A stretch of 64,000 bases of DNA, from the NCBI GenBank assembly GCA_958295745.1, contig OY282370.1:2764548-2828547 (forward strand). Reading direction: 5' to 3'. Origin of the DNA: an uncultured Acidimicrobiia bacterium. Lineage in GTDB: Bacteria; Actinomycetota; Acidimicrobiia; Spongiisociales; Spongiisociaceae. Within the stretch, counting starts at the first letter, position 1. Each line of letters opens with the position of its first letter. Below, piece after piece: positions 24,979-33,141 of the stretch. The notes below the pieces were generated by a model. That model saw nothing but the letters and a program-made list of their open reading frames with translations. It was not told the origin of the DNA and did no database searches. A program made the translations under genes and the position numbers.

Positions 24979-26457
24979 TCACTGCGGGGTATTGGTAACC
25001 GCGAAATTCTCTTCCGGCGAATAGATCAGCCCTTTGCGAGCCTTGAAGGCAAAGTAGAGCAAACCTCCCACAAACCAGAGTATACAACCATATATACCCA
25101 CTCGGTATTCGGGGTTGAGGAACATGAATATAAGAGCAACGGCGGCGATCACAGTTGCGGTGAGAGCACCGGTGATTCCTAATGGACTGATATATGGACG
25201 CTCTATCGAAGGGAAACGCTTCCGCAGCCTGATGAAGGCAATCGTCTGCATGATATAGGCTATGAAGGCGCCGAATACCGCCATATTCAACAGCACGGCG
25301 CCGACCGGTACATCCGCACCGAACCATACTTCACCGAACTCGATCAGGAGAGCGACACAGTATCCGATTACTGCCCCGGTGATCAACGCCACATGAGGAG
25401 TCTTCCGATCGGGCAGAGTCAACGAAAGCCATCGTGGGAAATATCCTGAGCGAGACAGTGAATATATGCTGCGGCCGTAAGCGTATATGATGGTGTGAAA
25501 GCTGGCGACCAGACCTGCCACCGCAACCAAGGTCAAGGCCGAAGCGCCGACGCCGCTCCCGAATATGGTTTGGAAGGCCAGGAACAGAGGTTCTTCGGAT
25601 TGTCCGACCACTGCCGAGCCGGGCGCGATCCCGGCATTCAGGAACAGGGTGAGGAAGGAAGCGATTATCAACGTGAGGATTCCCCAGAGCAGGGCCTTGG
25701 GCATATCTCTGGTGGGATTCTGTGATTCCTCTGATGCCAAAGGAAGCTGTTCGATGGCGAGATAGAACCAGATGGCAAACGGCAGCGCCTGAGCAACACC
25801 TGTCCAACCGAAGGGCAGGAATCGAGAGTTGCCAGCCTCGGGATCGATGTTCAGAGCCGTGTCCCAACTGAAATAAGGAATAGCTCCGATCCAGAACACG
25901 AGCAGAATGACCAGGGCCAGAAGAGTGATGAAGATGGAGAACTTGAAGGTAACCTCGATTCCGATGATGTTGAGTCCTACGAAGATCATGTAGAAGATCA
26001 GCCACCAGACCGGAGCAGGAATCTCGACGCCGAACAGGTCGTTGAACACAGATCCCATGTAGCCGCCGATCCCTACCACTATCACCGCCGGAGTGAGTAT
26101 GTATTCTATGTTTTCTGCCAGCCCGGTCATGAACCCTCCCCATGGCCCCATCGCTGTACGGGAGAAGGAATATGCTCCGCCGGTATGCGGCAGCGCCGAA
26201 GTCATTTCAGCTATGGAATAGCAGAGGCCTATATACATGAGAGCGACGATGCCGGTCGCCAATATCAGGCCGCCGAAACCCCCTACACCCAGCCCGTAGT
26301 TCCAGCCGAAGAAATCCCCGGATATCACTGCGCCCACCCCCAGAGCCCACAGAGACCATACCCCGGCATAGCGCCTCAATCCCCGCCTCGCGAAGTAATC
26401 CTCTCCGGCAGCGAGATACTCCACGGACCCCACCCGTGTCTTACTTCGTTCTTGCAC
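24979..26457 (-). CDS. APC-superfamily amino acid permease, ethanolamine permease-like
   Basis: This 492-residue transporter has about twelve transmembrane helices. It has the APC pattern LGVGAVISGDFFGWNYGLGVGG near the N-terminus and AIWFYLAIEQLPLASEES in helix 6, a signature of ethanolamine-type permeases (Eat). The GTG at 26457 is chosen because AGGAG lies 9 bp upstream; an open frame continues upstream but has no protein character. Base composition is visibly poorer in GC than the neighbours (codons such as ATA, AGA, TAT), suggesting horizontal acquisition. No ethanolamine-utilisation genes are nearby. Confidence 0.85.
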   Translation of the reverse strand: MQERSKTRVGSVEYLAAGEDYFARRGLRRYAGVWSLWALGVGAVISGDFFGWNYGLGVGGFGGLILATGIVALMYIGLCYSIAEMTSALPHTGGAYSFSRTAMGPWGGFMTGLAENIEYILTPAVIVVGIGGYMGSVFNDLFGVEIPAPVWWLIFYMIFVGLNIIGIEVTFKFSIFITLLALVILLVFWIGAIPYFSWDTALNIDPEAGNSRFLPFGWTGVAQALPFAIWFYLAIEQLPLASEESQNPTRDMPKALLWGILTLIIASFLTLFLNAGIAPGSAVVGQSEEPLFLAFQTIFGSGVGASALTLVAVAGLVASFHTIIYAYGRSIYSLSRSGYFPRWLSLTLPDRKTPHVALITGAVIGYCVALLIEFGEVWFGADVPVGAVLLNMAVFGAFIAYIMQTIAFIRLRKRFPSIERPYISPLGITGALTATVIAAVALIFMFLNPEYRVGIYGCILWFVGGLLYFAFKARKGLIYSPEENFAVTNTPQ

Positions 26458-26728
26458 CCTGGTGCTCCTGACCTCTGCGGGGGCTTTGGATTCGAGCAGT
26501 AACGGCGGCCGACCGCGGCCTGTGCTTATCGGCTCTCTCCATAGTCTACCCCTGATCGGCCGAGGGGCGCCGATGCCGCGGCAAGGCCGAGGTTCGAGTC
26601 CGGGCCCGGGCCGAAGCGGGCCGCTTCTATGTATGGTGGACGCCCGATGACCGTGCGGGGAGCCAGCCCATGATATGCAGACGGATATCCCGCGGCCGGG
26701 CCGGGGCGCCGTCGGCGGGGAAGGCCCG

Positions 26729-28249
26729 ATGAAGCTGGCCGAGGTGGTGGCCGCTTCACGGCGCATCGCCTCGACGCGATCGCGCCGGGCCAAAGTGGCC
26801 GGCCTGTCGGAGATTCTCTCACGGGCCGCGCCGGACGAGATAGAGGTGGTGGTCGGGTTCCTCACGGGCGCCCCCCGCCAGGGCCGGGTGGGGGTCGGCG
26901 CCGCCTCGCTCTGGTCGGTCGAGGCCCCTCCCGCCGCGGCCCCCGCGCTCGATGTCCTAGAGGTCGACCGCGCCATCGGGCGGATTCCCGGCATCACCGG
27001 CCGGGGCTCGCGGGCTCGACGGCATGACCTGCTCTGCGATCTGCTGGGCAGGGCCGCGGCGGAGGAGCAGGAGTTCCTCCGCCGGCTCCTGACCGGCGGG
27101 CTGCGGCAGGGCGCCCTGGAGGGCCTGATGATGGACGCGGTGGCGGCCGCGGCCGGCATCGATGCGGCCGTCGTCAGGCGGGCCGCCATGCTGGGAGGGG
27201 ATCTCGGCTCGATAGCCCGGCCCGCCCTCACCGCGGGCGAGGCCCCGCTCAGGGAGATGCGGATCCGCCCGCTGCGGCCGGTGCGCCCCATGCTGGCCGC
27301 GGCTTCCGGATCCGTCGAGGAGGCGATGGAGTCGGCGGGGCGGGCCTCTGTCGAGTGGAAGCTGGACGGCGCCCGGATACAGGTGCATCGGGCGGGCGGC
27401 GAGACGGCCGTGTTCACCCGCAGCCTCAACGAGGTAACCGCCCGCATGCCGTCGGTTACGGCGGCGGCCGCCCGGCTCCCCGTGTCGTCGGTCGTGCTCG
27501 ACGGAGAGGCCCTGACCCAGGACGAAGACGGCCTGCCCCGCCGGTTCGAGCAGACGATGAGCCGGTTCGGTTCCCATGAGGCGTCGGACGGCGCCCCGCT
27601 GCTTCCGTTCTTCTTCGACATCCTCCACCTCGACGGCGAGGACCTGATCGACCTCCCCCTCTCAGAGCGGATCGAGGTGCTGGAACGGGTCGTGCCCGGC
27701 GGCCGCCGGGTGCCGAGAGTGGTCACCGACCAGGTCCGGGAGGCGGCCGAGGCGTTCGCCGAAGCCCGCCGCAACCGTCACGAAGGCATAGTGGTGAAGG
27801 ACATCGATTCACCCTACGAGGCGGGCAGGCGGGGATCGGCCTGGCTGAAGGTCAAGCCCGCCCATCATCTCGATCTGGTGGTGCTGGCCGCCGAATGGGG
27901 CCACGGGCGCCGCACCGGATGGCTCTCCAACCTGCACCTCGGCGCCCGCGACGCCGATTCCGGCGGGTTCGTGATGGTGGGCAAGACCTTCAAAGGGTTG
28001 ACCGATGAGATGCTGGAATGGCAGACCGGACGGTTTCTCGATCTGGAGGAGAGCCGCCGCCGGCACACCGTCTTTCTCCGTCCGGAGGCGGTGGTCGAGG
28101 TGGCCTTCGACGGGGTGCTCCCGAGCCCGGTCTACCGGGGCGGGGTGGCTCTCCGTTTCGCCCGGGTAAAGCGCCACCGGACCGACAAGACACCCGAAAA
28201 GGCCGACACCATCCAGCGGATCTACGAGATATTCGAGGGCCGCGCCTAG
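26729..28249 (+). CDS. ATP-dependent DNA ligase (mycobacterial LigB / archaeal type)
   Basis: This 506-residue ligase has an N-terminal DNA-binding domain (KLAEVVAASRRIASTRSRRAKV), the nucleotidyl-transfer lysine in EWKLDGARIQVHR (about residue 211), the motifs LDGEAL and EGIVVKD, and WLKVKP. A C-terminal OB-fold carries the RPEAVVEVAFD and FARVKRHRTDK segments. It seals nicks in duplex DNA using ATP and is normally accessory to the NAD-dependent LigA. The ATG at 26729 has GGGGAAGG upstream. It is divergent from the permease across about 270 bp in which I see nothing specific. Confidence 0.92.
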   Translation: MKLAEVVAASRRIASTRSRRAKVAGLSEILSRAAPDEIEVVVGFLTGAPRQGRVGVGAASLWSVEAPPAAAPALDVLEVDRAIGRIPGITGRGSRARRHDLLCDLLGRAAAEEQEFLRRLLTGGLRQGALEGLMMDAVAAAAGIDAAVVRRAAMLGGDLGSIARPALTAGEAPLREMRIRPLRPVRPMLAAASGSVEEAMESAGRASVEWKLDGARIQVHRAGGETAVFTRSLNEVTARMPSVTAAAARLPVSSVVLDGEALTQDEDGLPRRFEQTMSRFGSHEASDGAPLLPFFFDILHLDGEDLIDLPLSERIEVLERVVPGGRRVPRVVTDQVREAAEAFAEARRNRHEGIVVKDIDSPYEAGRRGSAWLKVKPAHHLDLVVLAAEWGHGRRTGWLSNLHLGARDADSGGFVMVGKTFKGLTDEMLEWQTGRFLDLEESRRRHTVFLRPEAVVEVAFDGVLPSPVYRGGVALRFARVKRHRTDKTPEKADTIQRIYEIFEGRA

Positions 28250-28425
28250 GCGCACACCCGGCTATGAGATCGTCGATACACGACTTCGAATTCCCCGGTC
28301 CGGTCGGAGATCCGAGAACCTCCCCCTCTCGGAAAACCGCCCGCCCGCCCCGCTAAAACCGCCCGCCGAAAACCGCGAAAATCGCCGGAAATCAGCCCCC
28401 CCTGCGGGCCCCTTACCGTGTTTGG

Positions 28426-28600
28426 GTATGTCCCCGTGGGATGATTCGGGGATGGTTGCCCGTCACGGCGGGTAGGGCTGCCGGGCCCTGTCAGATGATG
28501 ACTTGGGGAGTGGTGCCGCCCGTCGTGTTGGGTGTGGTTGACCTCTAACAGGAACATGCACCGGTGAACCGTACCGGGTTTTCGGGGCTTTGTAAGGTGG
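28426..28600 (+). ncRNA. Candidate IS110 bridge RNA in the left end
   Basis: IS110-group elements encode a guide (bridge) RNA in the noncoding left end. Here the stretch begins with a 5' hairpin TCCCCG...CGGGGA (about 28431-28452) enclosed by GGG/CCC pairs, followed by two internal GC-rich regions that could be the target- and donor-binding loops. The predicted start (about 28426) lies 7 bp after TACCGT, which becomes a -10 box when the ends are joined in a circle. The 3' end is a guess. The guide-loop pairing was not resolved. Confidence 0.5.
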
Positions 28601-28668
28601 TTGACGGCAGCTGCGCCTGTGGGCGGGTGATTTTCGAGGAAGATCGTTCGCTGGTGAAAGGAGCCAGG

Positions 28669-29883
28669 ATGAGTTCGGGTGAGATGGCGGTGTTTGTGGG
28701 GGTGGACGTAGCCAAAGAAGAACATTTCTGCCAGGCGATAGGCGCTGAGGGAACCGAGCTGTTCGCCCGGGCGGTGGGCAACAACGAAGCCGACCTGGAA
28801 CAGATGATCAACCAGGCCGAGAGGTCGGGGCGGGTGGTGCTGGTCGTCGATACGACCAGCTCGGGTGCTCATCTGTTGCTGGGGGTAGCCGCCCGCAGAG
28901 CAATACCCGTAGCGTATGTGACCGGCCTCCAGATGCGCCGAGCGGCGGAACTGTACGCAGGTTCGGCCAAGACCGACCCCCGAGACGCGTTCGTGCTGGC
29001 GGACTTCGCCCGCCGCAACGCCGATCGTCTGACCTGGGTAACGATCACCGACGAGGTACTGACCCGGATGCGGGTCCTGTCGGGCCACGACGAAGACCTA
29101 GCAGCCGACTCGACCCGGACGATCAACCGCCTCCGGGACGCCCTGGTGTCTGTATCCCCTGGTCTGGAACGTGTTCTGGGTTCCAAACTAGCCCAGAAGG
29201 GCGTCCGAGCGGTGCTGCTGCGCTGGCCTGTGCCCACAGCCATGCGAGCAGCGGGCAAGACACGAATACGAAACCTGCTGAAAAAACACTATCCCAACAA
29301 ACCCCACAAAGCCGTCGAGCTGACCGACCGGATCTGGGCGGCGCTCGGCGCCCAGACCCTCACCCTGGCGGGCGAAGCCACCTGGGGAGAGGTCATCACC
29401 AAAAAGGCAGACGCACTCGAGCGTATCACAGCCGAACGAAAAGAACTCACCGCGGCCATCGAGGAGGCCTTCACCGCCCACCCTTTAGCCGAGATACTGA
29501 TTTCCGTACCAGGGATCGGCGTCCGGACCGGCGCCCGCATCCTGACCGAAGTCGGTGACCCACACCGCTTCGCCAACGGATCCCGCCTGGCGTCCTACGC
29601 CGGCCTAGCCCCCGCCACCCGCCGATCCGGCCGAACCATCAACACCACCAGACGCAACCCAGGCGGGAACCACCGACTCAAAAACGCCATGTACTGGACC
29701 GCGTTCTCAGCCTCCCAACACGACCCACACGCCCGGGCCTACTACCAACGCAAACGAACCGAAGGCAAACGCCACACCACCGCCGTCACCCACGTCGCCC
29801 GCCGCCGATGCGACCTCATACTCGCCGTACTCAAAAACCAAACCCTCTACAACCCACCCGAACCAGCCCCCGAACCCGTTTGA
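28669..29883 (+). CDS. IS110-family transposase (bridge-RNA-type recombinase)
   Basis: This 404-residue recombinase has an N-terminal RuvC-like DEDD domain with VFVGVDVAKEEH (first Asp at residue 13) and TDPRDAFVLADFARRN. A middle coiled region follows, and a C-terminal transposase_20 domain with ILISVPGIGVRTGARILTE and RLASYAGLAPATRRSG, the latter carrying the probable catalytic serine. The ATG at 28669 is chosen because AAAGGAG lies 5 bp upstream; 35 further upstream codons are open but overlap the noncoding left end. Full length for the family and with no internal stop, so likely active. Confidence 0.92.
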   Translation: MSSGEMAVFVGVDVAKEEHFCQAIGAEGTELFARAVGNNEADLEQMINQAERSGRVVLVVDTTSSGAHLLLGVAARRAIPVAYVTGLQMRRAAELYAGSAKTDPRDAFVLADFARRNADRLTWVTITDEVLTRMRVLSGHDEDLAADSTRTINRLRDALVSVSPGLERVLGSKLAQKGVRAVLLRWPVPTAMRAAGKTRIRNLLKKHYPNKPHKAVELTDRIWAALGAQTLTLAGEATWGEVITKKADALERITAERKELTAAIEEAFTAHPLAEILISVPGIGVRTGARILTEVGDPHRFANGSRLASYAGLAPATRRSGRTINTTRRNPGGNHRLKNAMYWTAFSASQHDPHARAYYQRKRTEGKRHTTAVTHVARRRCDLILAVLKNQTLYNPPEPAPEPV

Positions 29884-29984
29884 CAAACCGACAGGAACAC
29901 TCCCCCACCGCCACCACCAGTATCGGATCACGCAGGACACACGCGAGCGGTCCGTGACCTGTGGGTCTTGACTGCCCCTGCGAG

Positions 29985-30148
29985 GCGTCGGTCACTGACA
30001 CCCGCATCGTCTTTCGTCGGCGCGGCGCCCATGAACGGGCCGTCCGTTCCGCCGGGGCGGGACCCCGATATGATCACCGCCCTCCGGTACGGCAGTGATG
30101 TTTGTGATCGGTATCTATCACTATACGGTATCCTTATGACAAGGACAA
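29985..30148 (-). repeat. Dispersed promoter-palindrome-hairpin element, copy 6 (interrupted by IS110)
   Basis: Read on the minus strand, this has promoter TTGTCC (30143-30148), 17-bp spacer, TATAGT (30120-30125) and palindrome ATCACTGCC...GGCGGTGAT (30073-30099). Copies 5 and 6 share ACAAACATCACTGCCG and GTGATCATA. The GC-rich box is not clear here. The 3' part of the copy appears to lie on the other side of the IS: the minus strand of 28361-28388 matches copy 5's CGGCGATTTTCGCG tail in about 26 of 28 positions. 28250-28360 holds nothing else recognised. Confidence 0.65.
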
Positions 30149-30163
30149 CCCCCTTGTCGGCGC

Positions 30164-31561
30164 TCACCGGCCGGTTGCGTCCGGCCAGGCATCTTCGGGC
30201 GGGCCGATGGAGGGCGGCGCCTGGTAGGGGGGATCGACCATCGAGACCAGCAGGGCGCTGACCACGACCACCTGGGCGGCTAGGGCCGCGCACCCCGCCA
30301 GCAGCAGGCCGAGGGTGGCGGGGATCGGCAGCAGCACCGGGATCACCGCGCCCAGCACCCAGGCGAGCTGGAAGAGCGTCTCGGAGTATGTGAAGGTGCG
30401 CCCCCGCTCGGCGGGCGGGACGCTGGTATGCAACAGGCCGTCGTAGCCGAACTTGGCCGTCCCCCAGGCCAATCCGGCAAAGAACGCCAGCGCCGCGGCC
30501 GCCCAGACCCCGAACAGGTGAGAGCTTATGAAGGCCGCCGCCGCTTCCAGGGCCAGGGCCGCCACCACGGTCGGTTCCTCGCGGAGCCTTCGGGCCAGGA
30601 ACTGGGCCAGGTAGGAAGACAGACCGAAGCCCAGGCCGGCGGCTATCAGCAGGGCGCCGAAGCCGGCCATCCCGCGGTCGGTTTCCCGGAAGGAGAAGGC
30701 GATCAGCAGCAGCAGGTAACCGTTGAGGAGGCGGACGATGGCGGTGGCGATCCGGGCGTGGCGCAGGGCCCTTCGGGAAGCGGGGAAGCGGAACGGGGCC
30801 GCCTCGTCGGCCTCGGGCGGGCCGGGCGCGGCGTCCGGGTCGAGCCGCAGACCCAGAGCGGCGGCGCTCGACCAGGCGAACAGCACGGCTGCGAGGCCCA
30901 GCGCGAAGCCGCCGCCGAGGCGTATCAGACCGGCGCCCACCGGGACGGCCAGCCCGCCCGCGATTATTCCCAGGCGCGCCAGCCTGGCGTTGACCGACAC
31001 CAGAGCGGCCGGTTGGGGCAGGGCCGCCGGGAGGACGGCGCTGCGGCTGATGCCGTAGATGCGGGACAGCACCAGCATCCCGAACCCCAGCGCCAGCAGG
31101 GCGAAGTCGCCGTCCGCCCGGATGATGGCCGCCGCTAGGACGGCCCGCGCCAGGGAGCTGAACACCAGGCCGGCCCGGTAGCTCCGCGGCAACCGGTGGA
31201 AGATCGAACCGAGCAGCGGCCCGATCAACGCGAACGGCGCCAGGGTCAGCAGGAGGAACGCCACCATGTTGCCCCTCGCCTCGGCCGTGGGCGCCGAGAA
31301 GAACAGGGTGTCGGCGAGCGCCAAGGCCACCAGCACGTCCCCGGCCACGTTGGCGGCGTGGGAGATGGACAGGCGGCGGAACGTCCAGCCGTGCACCGAG
31401 AGCGCCTCGTCGATCTTCCGCCCCACCGCCCGGGTGGCCCGGGCGATCTTCGAACCCGCGCCGGATCGGGGCGGGGAAGGCTCGGGCGGGGCCGGGAGAG
31501 GTCCGGACCGGGGCTGGGTGGGCTCGGGCGGGGGCGGGAGAGATCCTGGAGGAGCGCTCAT
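30164..31561 (-). CDS. MFS-type transporter
   Basis: This 465-residue membrane protein of the major facilitator type has a proline-rich cytoplasmic N-terminus with two PPPPEPTQPRSG-like units, then about twelve transmembrane helices, for example MVAFLLLTLAPFALIGPLLG and TLGLLLAGCAALAAQVVVV. The RIYGISRSAVLPAALP segment and the AERGRTFTYSETLFQ loop fit MFS exporters. A TACTTT box ends 6 bp before the ATG at 31561, so translation may be leaderless. Substrate unknown. Divergent from the aldolase gene. Confidence 0.8.
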   Translation of the reverse strand: MSAPPGSLPPPPEPTQPRSGPLPAPPEPSPPRSGAGSKIARATRAVGRKIDEALSVHGWTFRRLSISHAANVAGDVLVALALADTLFFSAPTAEARGNMVAFLLLTLAPFALIGPLLGSIFHRLPRSYRAGLVFSSLARAVLAAAIIRADGDFALLALGFGMLVLSRIYGISRSAVLPAALPQPAALVSVNARLARLGIIAGGLAVPVGAGLIRLGGGFALGLAAVLFAWSSAAALGLRLDPDAAPGPPEADEAAPFRFPASRRALRHARIATAIVRLLNGYLLLLIAFSFRETDRGMAGFGALLIAAGLGFGLSSYLAQFLARRLREEPTVVAALALEAAAAFISSHLFGVWAAAALAFFAGLAWGTAKFGYDGLLHTSVPPAERGRTFTYSETLFQLAWVLGAVIPVLLPIPATLGLLLAGCAALAAQVVVVSALLVSMVDPPYQAPPSIGPPEDAWPDATGR

Positions 31562-31642
31562 ACCTGTAAAGTAGCGCCCGGCGCCTGCGGGAGGGGGCAT
31601 CCCACGCGGCGCCGCACCGGAGTCGAACCTGGACGGGTGATT

Positions 31643-32530
31643 ATGAACGCAGAGCAGTATCAGAAGGTGAAGGACGGACGGGGGTTCATAGCGGCGCTGG
31701 ATCAGAGCGGCGGCAGCACCCCCAAGGCGCTGCGGGCCTACGGGATAGCCGAGGACGCCTTCACCGGCGACGATGAGATGTTCGATCTGATCCACGCCAT
31801 GAGGACCCGCATCATCACCAGCCCCCGGTTCGGCGGCGACCGGATCATCGGGGCGATCCTCTTCGAGAACACCATGGACCGCCCGATCGAGGGCCGGGGC
31901 TCGGCCGCCTACCTGTGGGAGTCCAAGGGCGTCGTTCCGTTCCTCAAGGTGGACAAGGGCCTGGAAGGGGAGTCGAACGGGGTGCAGCTGATGAAGCCGA
32001 TCCCGGATCTGGACGGCCTGCTGGCCAGGGCCCGGGCCCATGGTGTGTTCGGCACCAAGATGCGGTCGGTCGTGAAGCTGGCCGACCGCGAGGGGATCGA
32101 GGCCAACGTCGGGCAGCAGTTCGAGCTGGGGGAGCGGATACTAGAAGCCGGCCTGATCCCGATCCTGGAGCCGGAGGTGGACATCGGCAGCCCGCAGAAG
32201 TCCGAGGCGGAAGCGCTGCTCAAGGAGGCGGTCCTTAGTCGTCTGGACCGTGCGGACGGCAGCTCCCGCTTCATGTTCAAGCTGACCCTTCCCGACGAGG
32301 ACGACCTGTACCGCGATCTGGTGGAACACCCCGGAGTGCTGCGGGTGGTGGCGCTCTCGGGCGGTTACGACCGGAAGGAGGCTTGCGGGCGGCTGGCCCG
32401 CCAGCGCGGGATGACGGCCAGTTTCAGCCGGGCCCTCACCGAAGGCTTGGCCGCAGGACAGAGCGACGAGGAATTCGACCGGACCCTGGACCGGTCGATA
32501 GCCGATATCTACCGGGCGTCCTCGACCTGA
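31643..32530 (+). CDS. Fructose-bisphosphate aldolase, class I
   Basis: This 295-residue Schiff-base aldolase of the bacterial short class I type cleaves fructose-1,6-bisphosphate in glycolysis and catalyses the reverse reaction in gluconeogenesis. Motifs include GFIAALDQSGGSTPKAL, IGAILFENTMDR, VPFLKVDKGL, GTKMRSVVKL, IPILEPEVDI and VVALSGGYDR. Catalytic lysines would be those in FLKVDKG and FMFKLTLP. The ATG at 31643 gives the canonical M-N-x-E-Q-x-x-K-V start. It is single-gene, with element copy 4 about 150 bp downstream. Confidence 0.93.
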   Translation: MNAEQYQKVKDGRGFIAALDQSGGSTPKALRAYGIAEDAFTGDDEMFDLIHAMRTRIITSPRFGGDRIIGAILFENTMDRPIEGRGSAAYLWESKGVVPFLKVDKGLEGESNGVQLMKPIPDLDGLLARARAHGVFGTKMRSVVKLADREGIEANVGQQFELGERILEAGLIPILEPEVDIGSPQKSEAEALLKEAVLSRLDRADGSSRFMFKLTLPDEDDLYRDLVEHPGVLRVVALSGGYDRKEACGRLARQRGMTASFSRALTEGLAAGQSDEEFDRTLDRSIADIYRASST

Positions 32531-32677
32531 TTCCGAGGTAAGGAGAAATCGTCGGAACGCCTCGATCCGGCGGGGGGGCGGACAGGTTCGGCGCAGGCCG
32601 TCTTCGGCGGGCGCAGTCCGGCGGGGGTATTCGTGCCGGCTCGAGTCGAAAAAAGGGCCCAGGATGAAACAAGGGGG

Positions 32678-32902
32678 TTGATGCTGTCGCACCCCTATGA
32701 TATGATAACAATATAGAACAACGTAAGTATCACCCCGGCACCGGACCGCGGTCTGATACGAAGCATCTGGCTGTGACCGAAACCTAGACAGGGTTGCGGG
32801 ACAGGCCCCCGCGCCCGTCCCCCCAGAACAACGGTTTGGTGGTGGCGGCGGGGGGAGGGCCCGGGGCGAAGCCGGAAAAGGCCGGAAAGATCGCGAAAAA
32901 CG
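32678..32902 (+). repeat. Dispersed promoter-palindrome-hairpin element, copy 4
   Basis: Promoter TTGATG (32678-32683), exact 17-bp spacer, TATGAT (32701-32706). The imperfect palindrome ATCACCCCGG...CCGCGGTCTGAT is at 32729-32757. Shared with copy 3: GTGACCGAAACC then GGGTTGCGGG and CGCGCCCG. GGTGGTGGCGGCGGGG and a degenerate hairpin CCGGGGCGAAGCCGG follow, ending GATCGCGAAAAACG. It lies between two convergent genes (aldolase and sthA-like), so it is not a leader for either; transcription would run toward the 3' end of the flavoprotein gene. 32903-33141 shows nothing else. Confidence 0.75.
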
Positions 32903-33141
32903 AAATCCCCCGGAAAAAACGCAACCCCGGCGTTGCCCCCCGTTTGGCCGTTCGGCGCAGGTCTCATCTTTCGTCGGTTCTTCTGCCCGCCTCGGATCCG
33001 AGACATCCATCGGCCCCCCGTCCGGGCAGGGCGTACCCAGGCCCTTACCGATGTGAGCACCCTCCGAACGGGCGGCGGCATCAATGGGGAAGCACATCCG
33101 GCCACTCTCCTCGACAGCCGACGGGCGGGCGCCGCCGATGC

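Larger units (their letters stand above)
28404..29979 (+). mobile_element. IS110-family insertion sequence, about 1.58 kb
   Basis: The boundaries are inferred from a shared CCCCTGCG at both ends (28399-28406 and 29975-29982) containing the CT dinucleotide expected as an IS110 core. There are no terminal inverted repeats, as usual for IS110. A long left noncoding end (28404-28668), one DEDD/Tnp recombinase gene and a short right end (29884-29979) match the IS110 group layout. The flanks on either side both resemble parts of the dispersed element family (28361-28388 matches the tail of copy 5; 30073-30148 is promoter plus palindrome), so the IS seems inserted in copy 6. Confidence 0.7.

Noticed and set aside
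26560-26630. GGTTCGAGTCC, resembling the T-arm of a tRNA
   Set aside because: The flanking bases do not form a T-stem, acceptor stem or anticodon arm, so this is chance similarity.
26458-27774. Long N-terminal extension of the permease frame (931 residues in all)
   Set aside because: The extension is antisense to the DNA ligase gene and low-complexity; a ribosome-binding site supports the GTG at 26457.
31600-31640. Minus-strand GGTTCGACTCC, again tRNA-like
   Set aside because: No pairing stem around it and no cloverleaf; it is the leader of the aldolase gene.
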